Source of the DNA: Candidatus Omnitrophota bacterium
GTDB lineage: Bacteria > Omnitrophota > Gorgyraeia > Gygaellales > Profunditerraquicolaceae
Reading direction: 5' to 3'
NCBI GenBank assembly: GCA_028710845.1
Contig: JAQTTI010000056.1
Coordinates: forward strand, 1-6,915
DNA: 6,915 nucleotides
The position numbers and the translations under genes are program-made. Under the pieces are notes generated by a model that was not told the DNA's origin, made no database searches, and saw only the letters and a program-made list of their open reading frames with translations. This document shows, one piece after another, positions 1-4,836 of the stretch (positions within the stretch are counted from its first letter, which is position 1; each line of letters starts with the position of its first letter).

Positions 1-9
1 TATTTTCTT

Positions 10-38
10 AACCCGGGCAAAAAATGTTCGGGTTTTTT
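10..38 (+). terminator. Intrinsic terminator of the gene left of the window
   Basis: A 9-bp stem pairs 10-18 with 26-34, with two G-T pairs near the top. The loop is seven A/T bases, and a run of six T (33-38) follows on the + strand. This is the standard Rho-independent layout. No coding end can be assigned in the few bases before it. It ends an upstream + strand transcript and separates it from the RlpA-like gene that starts 25 nt later. Confidence 0.8.
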
Positions 39-49
39 GTTACTTAAGG

Positions 50-55
50 TATAAT
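50..55 (+). promoter_or_regulatory. Putative -10 box of the RlpA-like operon
   Basis: A perfect TATAAT lies directly after the terminator and only 7 nt before the ATG at 63. At 17-nt spacing the -35 position (27-32, TTCGGG) is a poor match and lies inside the terminator stem, so only the -10 is convincing. A normal start distance would put the first transcribed base at or next to the ATG. The alternative is a weak AAGG (46-49), 13 nt from the ATG, acting as a ribosome binding site for a longer transcript. Confidence 0.45.
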
Positions 56-62
56 ATAAAAA

Positions 63-434
63 ATGAGATATTTTCTATTAACCTGTATCATTTTAATCTG
101 TGGATGCCAGGATAACACCCCGGTGATTGGGCCTTATCCGACAGAAGGTCTGGCTTCCTGGTATAATCACGGGCTTACTGCTTCCGGAGAGAAATATGGG
201 AAATATACCTGCGCAATGAGGACCAGAGAATTCGGAGGGTATTATCTGGTCTGCAATCTTGATAATAATAAGTGTGTTAGAGTCAGGCATAATGATTTTG
301 GCCCGGCGATAAGGTTATTTAGACAGGGTAGGATCATAGATTTGAGCCGGGAGGCATTTGCTAGGATAGCTGATCTAAAAAAAGGGTTAATCAGGGTAAG
401 GATAGGCGAAGTCTCTTCAGGAAAGATTGAATGA
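63..434 (+). CDS. rlpA: RlpA-like lipoprotein (double-psi beta-barrel)
   Basis: Small secreted protein of 123 residues, about the size of a signal peptide plus one RlpA/DPBB domain. The start is hydrophobic (residues 3-13) and ends in ICGC, a plausible lipobox with Cys15 as the lipidated residue, so the protein is probably anchored in the outer membrane facing the periplasm. The RlpA signature is clear: GLASWY (29-34), TASGEKY (39-45), NDFGP (77-81) and RIIDLSREAF (90-99). RlpA proteins are septal lytic transglycosylases or peptidoglycan-binding proteins acting on denuded glycan strands. Here there is no SPOR domain, and the His of the usual TAAH motif is Met52. Cys50, Cys64 and Cys71 are extra, and the last two bracket a short loop. 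The domain assignment is firm, but catalytic activity is uncertain. The stop overlaps the next gene as ATGA. Confidence 0.85.
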   Translation: MRYFLLTCIILICGCQDNTPVIGPYPTEGLASWYNHGLTASGEKYGKYTCAMRTREFGGYYLVCNLDNNKCVRVRHNDFGPAIRLFRQGRIIDLSREAFARIADLKKGLIRVRIGEVSSGKIE

Positions 435-1087
435 AAAAAGAAAGAATTATTACTGCCAAGCAAGCCAAGGTTCTGGATAAGAAAGCTTTGGATAGATTTG
501 GGATACCGACTATTTTGCTTATGGAAAATGCCGGAAGCGCGATAAGTAAAGAAGCAATAAAGGCCTTAGCTAGCCGGCCGGGAAAAGTAGCGGTATTTTG
601 CGGTACAGGCAATAACGGCGGGGACGGATTTTGCGCTGTCAGGCACTTTTTAGCAGCTGGAATCAGGCCGCAGATCTACTTAGCCGGGAAGGCTTGCGAT
701 GTTGGTAATGAGGCCAGGATTAATCTGGATATTCTTTTAAAATTAAAGCAGAAAATCATTTCGGTTGGCCTGTCAAATGCCGGTTTAGTTAAAAATAAGG
801 TTAATAGGTGTAGTTTGATAATCGATGCGCTCTTGGGTGTGGGGGCCAAAGGAACAGTAAGGCCGGTTTACCGGTCTCTAATCGATATAATCAACTCTGC
901 CAAGGCCTATGTTATATCGGTAGATATTCCCTCCGGATTAGATGCCACAACCGGTAAGGTCCTGGGCTGTTGCGTAAAGGCCGATCAGACTATTACCTTT
1001 GTTGCTAAAAAGCGCGGTATGATTATTAAGGAAGGAAAAAAATATTGCGGGAAGATTTTAATTAGCGGTATAGGAGTTGGGCTATGA
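431..1087 (+). CDS. nnrE: NAD(P)H-hydrate epimerase
   Basis: YjeF_N-family enzyme of 218 residues that interconverts the R and S forms of NADHX/NADPHX, the damaged hydrated cofactors, so that the partner dehydratase (NnrD) can restore NAD(P)H. It is cytoplasmic. Visible motifs are GIPTILLMENAG (24-35), the nucleotide-binding loop GTGNNGGDG (58-66), DALLGVG (132-138) and SVDIPSGLDATTG (163-175). The length fits the epimerase domain alone. Many bacteria fuse the dehydratase domain behind it, but here the frame stops after the first domain, so NnrD must be encoded elsewhere if it is present. AGGAAAG (419-425) lies 5 nt before the ATG and supports this start. Both ends overlap neighbours by ATGA, which indicates translational coupling in one operon. 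Confidence 0.93.
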   Translation: MKKERIITAKQAKVLDKKALDRFGIPTILLMENAGSAISKEAIKALASRPGKVAVFCGTGNNGGDGFCAVRHFLAAGIRPQIYLAGKACDVGNEARINLDILLKLKQKIISVGLSNAGLVKNKVNRCSLIIDALLGVGAKGTVRPVYRSLIDIINSAKAYVISVDIPSGLDATTGKVLGCCVKADQTITFVAKKRGMIIKEGKKYCGKILISGIGVGL

Positions 1088-1515
1088 AACAAATAATGAT
1101 TTTAATCTTTTTCATTCTTGTTTTTAATACGATTAGCCCCGCCGGCATGGTTAGTTTTACCTTAGATGGCGCACCGTATAATAGCCCGTCCGAGCCAAGG
1201 CTCAGATACCCTATTTATGATACAGTCATTTTAAATGACGATCAACCATTGGAATTTAGCTGGTGGCTTGATTCTACGCTTACCGGCGGTTTTATTTTAA
1301 AGGTTTACAAAGGCTATAATATGTATGCGGATAATTTAATTTTAAAAGAAAATTTACCGGCTGACGCCGCTTCTTTTAAAGCTCCGCCGGATTTATTCGA
1401 AGAAGGCAAAGTTTATACATGGTCTTTGATACGTACATCAACCGCCGGATATAAAAGCGATAAAAGTTTCAATAGTTTTAAGATAATCAAAATAAAAAAT
1501 GAGAATAAGAAGTAA
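1084..1515 (+). CDS. Secreted beta-rich protein of unknown function
   Basis: I do not recognise a named family. The 143-residue product starts with a short basic end and a hydrophobic stretch (residues 5-17), followed by SPA|G, a plausible signal peptidase I site after Ala20. The mature part alternates polar and hydrophobic residues. It carries patterns such as LEFSWWLD (56-63), GGFILKVYKG (68-77) and GKVYTWSLI (108-116), which resemble the strands of a fibronectin-III or Ig-like sandwich; this is an inference from pattern only. The C-terminus is lysine rich. A good TAGGAG lies about 8 nt before the ATG. The start overlaps nnrE as ATGA, and the end overlaps the HD-GYP sensor gene by 17 nt, so the protein is made together with a sensor whose input domain also lies outside the cytoplasmic membrane. 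A role as periplasmic partner or cell-surface component is possible but unproven. Confidence 0.75.
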   Translation: MKQIMILIFFILVFNTISPAGMVSFTLDGAPYNSPSEPRLRYPIYDTVILNDDQPLEFSWWLDSTLTGGFILKVYKGYNMYADNLILKENLPADAASFKAPPDLFEEGKVYTWSLIRTSTAGYKSDKSFNSFKIIKIKNENKK

Positions 1516-2893
1516 TTTTTTTCACAGTTTTTATCTAAAGGTCGCGGCATCTTTTGTCCTTTCATTGTTATTTGTCGCTCTTTTAGGTAATCTAATTCTT
1601 TTTAAGTATAGTTTGAAATCGCAGTTTGATGAATTTAGGGATAAGCTCAAAACAATTGCGCAGACCGCAGCGCTTTCGATCGATGTGGATCAATTAAGCA
1701 TTATTCCTCTAAATTTCGAAGGGATAAATACTCTTTCTTTCAAGGAAATAGCAGTCCAATTGCTAAAAATAAAACAAGCTAATCCTTTGATCCGCTATAT
1801 TTATATTATGACTAAAACAGATAAACCGGGTATCTTGCAATTTATAGTTGATCCCGATGCGCTTACAACCAAATCCGTTAAAGCCAAAGCTACATCTTTC
1901 CCGGGGGATAAATATGATGCCAGTGATTTCCCCGAAATGCTCGGTTCATTCAGGAAACCCGCAGCAGATACTAATTTATCTACTGATGAATGGGGTAAGT
2001 TCCTCTCGGGCTACGCCCCAATTCTTGATAGAAATAATAAACCCATTGCTATTTTAGGAATAGATATTGATGCGAGCGATGTCTATCTTGCTAAAAAAGA
2101 GTTACTCTTAAGAGGGGCATTTGTTTTATTTATGGGTCTTATTTTTGCTTTAGGTTTAGGGGCAATATTTTCCATTAGAATAATTACTCCTATTAAAAAA
2201 TTAATAGATGGTACTAAACATATTGCAGAAGGCAACTTGGAATATCAGGTTGAAATTCCGTCCCGTGATGAGATCGGCCAGCTTGCCGAGTCTTTTAATA
2301 AGATGTCTTTAAGTTTAAAAGATGCCCGGGATAAATTACATGATTATTTCTATCGCGTAGTTCAAGCGATGGTGCGGAGTTTGGAGGCAAAAGATTCTTA
2401 TACCCGCGGGCACTCAGATAGAGTCGGCGAATATGCCTATCAAATCGCCATTGTAATGGGTATACCCATAGAAAAGGCCCAATTATTGAAGCGGGCGGCG
2501 CAATTACATGATATTGGTAAATTAGGCATTCACGAAGATATATTAAACAAGAAAAGCAGTTTATCTTCCGATGAGGGGGAGCTTATACGCAAGCACCCCG
2601 TAGTCGGAGAAGAAATATTAAAACCGGTATTTTTAGATACGGAGATGCTTTCTGTGGTTAGGTCGCATCATGAGCGTTATGACGGCAAAGGTTATCCCGA
2701 TAATTTAAAATCAGAACAAACCGGTATTTTACCTCAAATTGTTTCGGTTGCCGACGCCTACGACGCAATGACATCCACCCGTTCATACCACGAAAAGATG
2801 ACTAAAGAAGAAGCGATAGCTAAAATTAAGGAAGGCGCGGGTACTCAATTCAATCCTGCAGTTGTTGAAGCATTTTGTAAGGTATTCAGCTGA
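1499..2893 (+). CDS. Membrane sensor with HAMP and HD-GYP domains (cyclic di-GMP phosphodiesterase)
   Basis: Predicted inner-membrane enzyme of 464 residues that hydrolyses the second messenger cyclic di-GMP. Order of parts: helix TM1 (about 14-35), an extracytoplasmic sensor of about 165 residues (36-203) that looks like a Cache/PDC-type fold (for example GYAPILDRNNKPIAILGIDI, 171-190), TM2 (about 204-226), HAMP linker (227-280, with DEIGQLAESFNKM), and the HD-GYP domain (about 284-464). Metal and catalytic residues look complete: HDIGK (337-341), His366 in HPVVGEEIL, HHERYDGKGYP (390-400) and DAYDAMTSTRSY (419-430). No GGDEF or EAL domain is present. The ATG overlaps the preceding gene by 17 nt and has no visible Shine-Dalgarno sequence, so translation is probably coupled. 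The next Met lies far inside the sensor, and this start gives a sensible TM1. The signal sensed cannot be told from sequence. Confidence 0.93.
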   Translation: MRIRSNFFHSFYLKVAASFVLSLLFVALLGNLILFKYSLKSQFDEFRDKLKTIAQTAALSIDVDQLSIIPLNFEGINTLSFKEIAVQLLKIKQANPLIRYIYIMTKTDKPGILQFIVDPDALTTKSVKAKATSFPGDKYDASDFPEMLGSFRKPAADTNLSTDEWGKFLSGYAPILDRNNKPIAILGIDIDASDVYLAKKELLLRGAFVLFMGLIFALGLGAIFSIRIITPIKKLIDGTKHIAEGNLEYQVEIPSRDEIGQLAESFNKMSLSLKDARDKLHDYFYRVVQAMVRSLEAKDSYTRGHSDRVGEYAYQIAIVMGIPIEKAQLLKRAAQLHDIGKLGIHEDILNKKSSLSSDEGELIRKHPVVGEEILKPVFLDTEMLSVVRSHHERYDGKGYPDNLKSEQTGILPQIVSVADAYDAMTSTRSYHEKMTKEEAIAKIKEGAGTQFNPAVVEAFCKVFS

Positions 2894-3020
2894 TTTATCT
2901 GTTCAATCTAAGGCTAAGCCTGCCAGAATTAGCCGTAAAAATAGTCATATTATTACTGGACAAATCATAAAAATGTGTTAAGCTTATTAAGTAGTGAATA
3001 AAGGATTAGAAGTTTGTAGG

Positions 3021-3055
3021 CCGCGAGGTGCAAAAACTAACCTTCGCGGTTTTTT
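3021..3055 (+). terminator. Intrinsic terminator after the HD-GYP gene
   Basis: CCGCGA plus GGT (3021-3029) pairs with ACC plus TCGCGG (3040-3049), with one bulged T. The loop is about 10 nt, and six T (3050-3055) follow. It lies 127 nt after the HD-GYP stop and 51 nt before the cold-shock gene, so it closes the first operon and isolates csp. The 127 nt before it (2894-3020) are AT-rich and hold no convincing gene. A weak TGGACA (2957-2962) could start a short transcript ending here, but no good -10 box is seen. Confidence 0.8.
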
Positions 3056-3085
3056 GTTTCTGCCGTTATTTACTAAAAAAATTAA

Positions 3086-3097
3086 GAGGAGAGGGGG
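3086..3097 (+). promoter_or_regulatory. Very purine-rich ribosome binding site of csp
   Basis: Twelve purines in a row contain GAGGAG and a run of five G, 9 nt before the ATG at 3107. This is the strongest Shine-Dalgarno region in the window and fits a highly translated small protein. I could not find a convincing csp promoter between the terminator at 3055 and this site. Confidence 0.65.
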
Positions 3098-3106
3098 TAG
3101 TAAATA

Positions 3107-3307
3107 ATGGCAAAAGGCAAAGTAAAGTGGTTTTCAGACCAGAAAGGTTTTGGTTTTATCACACCTGAATCCGGTAGCGATGTATTCGTTCATCACAGCG
3201 CAATCCAGGGTGAAGGTTATAAGTCTTTAGCTGAGGGTCAGGAAGTCGAGTTTAATATCGAAAAAGGACCTAAAGGCGAACAGGCTACAAATGTTGTAAA
3301 ACTTTAA
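3107..3307 (+). CDS. csp: Cold-shock family RNA-binding protein
   Basis: A 66-residue single cold-shock domain, the usual full length for bacterial CspA-type proteins. It binds single-stranded RNA and DNA and acts in the cytoplasm as an RNA chaperone that melts secondary structure. Both nucleic-acid motifs are intact: KGFGFI (RNP1, 13-18) and VFVHHS (RNP2, 26-31), after the typical KGKVKWF start. The protein ends in NVVKL, as in the family. The gene stands alone between two intrinsic terminators and has an unusually strong ribosome binding site. Whether it is cold-induced or constitutive cannot be told: the leader seen here (from 3056) is only about 50 nt, shorter than the long thermosensor leader of E. 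coli cspA. Confidence 0.97.
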   Translation: MAKGKVKWFSDQKGFGFITPESGSDVFVHHSAIQGEGYKSLAEGQEVEFNIEKGPKGEQATNVVKL

Positions 3308-3318
3308 ACACCTAAGGT

Positions 3319-3357
3319 AAAAAGTCCCGCTTATTAAATATAGGCGGGACTTTTTTT
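3319..3357 (+). terminator. Intrinsic terminator of csp
   Basis: The core stem GTCCCGC (3324-3330) pairs with GCGGGAC (3344-3350). It can be extended outward by five A-T pairs and inward by four more pairs, leaving a TAAAT loop. A run of seven T (3351-3357) follows. The hairpin begins 12 nt after the csp stop. Confidence 0.9.
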
Positions 3358-3371
3358 ATGCCTAAATATGA

Positions 3372-3400
3372 TTGGAATTATTAATAAAGGAATGTATAAT
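3372..3400 (+). promoter_or_regulatory. Promoter of the second operon
   Basis: TTGGAA (3372-3377, four of six matches to the -35 consensus), a 17-nt spacer and a perfect TATAAT (3395-3400). It directly follows the csp terminator, where a new transcript must start. The first transcribed base would be near 3407, which is the A of an ATG, so the mRNA may have no leader. The upstream in-frame ATG at 3368 would put coding sequence across this promoter. Confidence 0.65.
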
Positions 3401-3406
3401 AATCAG

Positions 3407-3775
3407 ATGAAAAATAAACCTAAAGTTATTGATTGCGATACCTGTACAAATCAGGCAGATTGCTGTAGGTTGGGGGCATGGATAGACCTTGAAGAAGCCA
3501 AGAAAATATTATCCCTTGGCATAAAAGGCGATTTTTTCCATTTGGAGATCGATAAAGCTTTTCCTTCAGGATACAAGGTTGGTACGAGCTACGAAGATGA
3601 GCCTTGCGTTTTCTTGGACCCCGACGGTTTGTGCCGGATACATAAGATCGATTATTCATTTAAGCCGGTAACCTGCAAAGAGTTCCCTTATGAAGACGGT
3701 AAAATTGCATCTATAGCCGAATTTTTATGCGTTGCCCATAAGAAGCAGAAAGCCAAGACCCGGAGGAAGAAATAA
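3407..3775 (+). CDS. YkgJ-family cysteine cluster protein
   Basis: A 122-residue cytoplasmic protein of the YkgJ/CxxCxxCC family, described as a putative zinc- or iron-chelating domain; no reaction is established. Cysteines are Cys10, Cys13, Cys19 and Cys20 in the N-terminal cluster, Cys67 and Cys76 around FLDPDGLC, Cys90 in PVTCKEFPY, and Cys108. This is the family spacing, with IHKIDYSFKP where many members have IY..RP. The C-terminus is very basic (KTRRKK). I chose the ATG at 3407 because the in-frame ATGs at 3368 and 3392 lie before or inside the likely promoter, and the residues they would add show no family similarity. A start at 3368 would give 135 residues. The gene heads a run of closely spaced genes, and its stop TAA overlaps the next ATG by one base. 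Confidence 0.85.
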   Translation: MKNKPKVIDCDTCTNQADCCRLGAWIDLEEAKKILSLGIKGDFFHLEIDKAFPSGYKVGTSYEDEPCVFLDPDGLCRIHKIDYSFKPVTCKEFPYEDGKIASIAEFLCVAHKKQKAKTRRKK

Positions 3776-4011
3776 TGGCGGATAGAGATCAGAAATGGTA
3801 TTTTAGAACCTGGTCTTTAATCGCATCTTTTCTCGTTCTTGGACCGTTTATGCTTCCTCTGGTCTGGGCCAATCCGCGTTTTAACAAAAAAACTAAAATA
3901 ATCATCAGTGCTTTAATTATCTTGCTTACCATTTTACAGGGCCTGATTTTAGTAAAAACAATGAAGTTACTGAACGGCTATTATCAAAAGATCCTTGAAA
4001 TTCAATATTAA
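3775..4011 (+). CDS. Small two-helix membrane protein
   Basis: A 78-residue product with two hydrophobic segments, about residues 13-31 and 41-61, joined by a short polar turn with WANPRFNKKTK (31-41). The basic turn suggests a cytoplasmic loop, which would place both ends outside by the positive-inside rule. GGAGG (3762-3766) lies 8 nt before the ATG and confirms the start. I know of similar short proteins carrying the GPF.LPLVW.NPR pattern in metagenome-derived bacteria but can give no function. It is coupled to the YkgJ-like gene through a TAATG overlap, and the PPC-domain gene begins 2 nt after its stop. Confidence 0.75.
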   Translation: MADRDQKWYFRTWSLIASFLVLGPFMLPLVWANPRFNKKTKIIISALIILLTILQGLILVKTMKLLNGYYQKILEIQY

Positions 4012-4013
4012 AG

Positions 4014-4451
4014 ATGAAATATAGCGTAGGTAAAATTGGCAGGGTTTTTCTCCTCAAATTCGAGAATAATGACATTCTAATCAAGAGCCTTGTTGGTTTA
4101 GCTAAGAAGGAGAGGATAAAATCCGCTTCGATTATTTTTATCGGAGCCCTGCGGGAAGGCGATTTAGTTACCGGCCCCAAAAAACCGGTTATACCGCCAG
4201 AGCCGAACAAAAAAACTTTTAAAGACGGCTGGGAAGTAATGGGCCTTGGGACAATATTTTCTAATTCCAGCGGCCCTCAGATCCACATTCATGCCAGCAT
4301 GGGTAAAAAGAACCGGGTTTTAACCGGGTGCGTCCGCGGAAACTCCAAGGTATTCTTGGTTATTGAAGCGGTTATTTTAGAGTTAAAAGGAATCAAAGCC
4401 AATAAAGAAATCGATCCGAAAACCGGGCTGAATCTTTTAAGGATTATCTAA
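4014..4451 (+). CDS. PPC/DUF296-domain protein
   Basis: A 145-residue protein made of one PPC (PCC, DUF296) domain, a fold that forms trimers. In plants it accompanies AT-hook DNA-binding segments; in bacteria and archaea it occurs alone, with no settled function. Supporting motifs are GRVFLLKFENNDIL (9-22), ASIIFIGALREG (38-49), EVMGLGTIF (74-82), HIHASMG (91-97) and VFLVIEAVILEL (113-124). His91 and His93 match two metal ligands of the family, while the third, in the usual GGH, is absent because the sequence reads TGCVRG (104-109). No AT-hook is present, so there is no reason to predict DNA binding. The gene starts 2 nt after the preceding stop with only a weak ribosome site, so it is probably translated by coupling. 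Confidence 0.88.
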   Translation: MKYSVGKIGRVFLLKFENNDILIKSLVGLAKKERIKSASIIFIGALREGDLVTGPKKPVIPPEPNKKTFKDGWEVMGLGTIFSNSSGPQIHIHASMGKKNRVLTGCVRGNSKVFLVIEAVILELKGIKANKEIDPKTGLNLLRII

Positions 4452-4457
4452 ACCAGG

Positions 4458-4485
4458 TTTAAAAATTCCGGAGGCATGTTATAAT
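4458..4485 (+). promoter_or_regulatory. Possible internal promoter before the gene upstream of pgi
   Basis: TTTAAA (4458-4463, four of six matches to -35), a 16-nt spacer, and TGTTATAAT (4477-4485), which is an extended -10 box. It sits in the 32-nt gap after the PPC gene. It could give the unknown gene and pgi their own transcript. The -10 overlaps the ATG at 4484, so use of this promoter would favour the second start at 4505, which has its own Shine-Dalgarno sequence AGAAGG (4494-4499). Confidence 0.4.
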
Positions 4486-4828
4486 GTTAAACCAGAAGGA
4501 AGGCATGGATTTTAGCTCGATCAAGAACAATTTAAAAGCATTAAACTTCGAAAGCATCCGTCAGGAAACTAATAATTACCTGGAAGCAGTGATTGTTCAG
4601 CAGGAGATTGAAAAGCTTAATTTTTGTTTAAAGAATATATTCGCCGATCCGGTTTTTCCGGCTAATGAAAGCTTGGAAGAAGGCCTGCAGAAAACAGTAG
4701 ATTCTTTCGGAGGTATCATGCAGGGGCAGACCTTATATTTCAAAAATATTGGAGCCAACAATGTTTTTGCTATGCTCTGGCCGTGGCGCGATGGCATACA
4801 TACTACCGTAAAGATTATTTTTAAATAG
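4484..4828 (+). CDS. Unknown protein of about 110 residues upstream of pgi
   Basis: I do not recognise this family. The 114-residue product has no signal peptide or membrane helix. Residues 10-50 look helical and charged. The second half has FGGIMQGQTLYF (75-86) and NNVFAMLWPWRDGIHTTVKIIF (92-113; tryptophan pair near 99-101), which could be beta strands. Two starts are possible. The ATG at 4484 has GGAGG (4470-4474) 9 nt upstream and suits translation from the operon mRNA. The ATG at 4505 (107 residues) has AGAAGG 5 nt upstream and suits a transcript from the internal promoter. The residues before the second start add nothing recognisable. The stop codon overlaps the ribosome binding site of pgi, so the two genes are likely coupled. 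Confidence 0.7.
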   Translation: MLNQKEGMDFSSIKNNLKALNFESIRQETNNYLEAVIVQQEIEKLNFCLKNIFADPVFPANESLEEGLQKTVDSFGGIMQGQTLYFKNIGANNVFAMLWPWRDGIHTTVKIIFK

Positions 4829-4836
4829 GAGCTAGA

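Noticed and set aside
242..463. Short - strand open frames opposite the RlpA-like and nnrE genes
   Set aside because: They run across the real overlapping genes in antisense and show no motif or start signal.
1177..1320. Further TATAAT boxes (1177-1182, 1315-1320, also 162-167 and 5158-5163)
   Set aside because: They lie inside genes, encode Tyr-Asn codons or frame-shifted equivalents, and have no gene start just downstream, so they are taken as chance matches.
1848..2057. 69-codon + strand frame inside the HD-GYP sensor gene
   Set aside because: It is an out-of-frame reading of the sensor region, while the main frame shows a continuous, well-organised protein.
2957..3055. Possible small RNA between the HD-GYP gene and csp
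   Set aside because: There is a terminator and a weak TGGACA -35, but no acceptable -10 box or conserved fold can be shown from one sequence.
3368..3406. Upstream ATG starts (3368, 3392) for the YkgJ-like gene
   Set aside because: They would lie before or within the likely promoter, lack a spaced ribosome site and add residues unlike the family.
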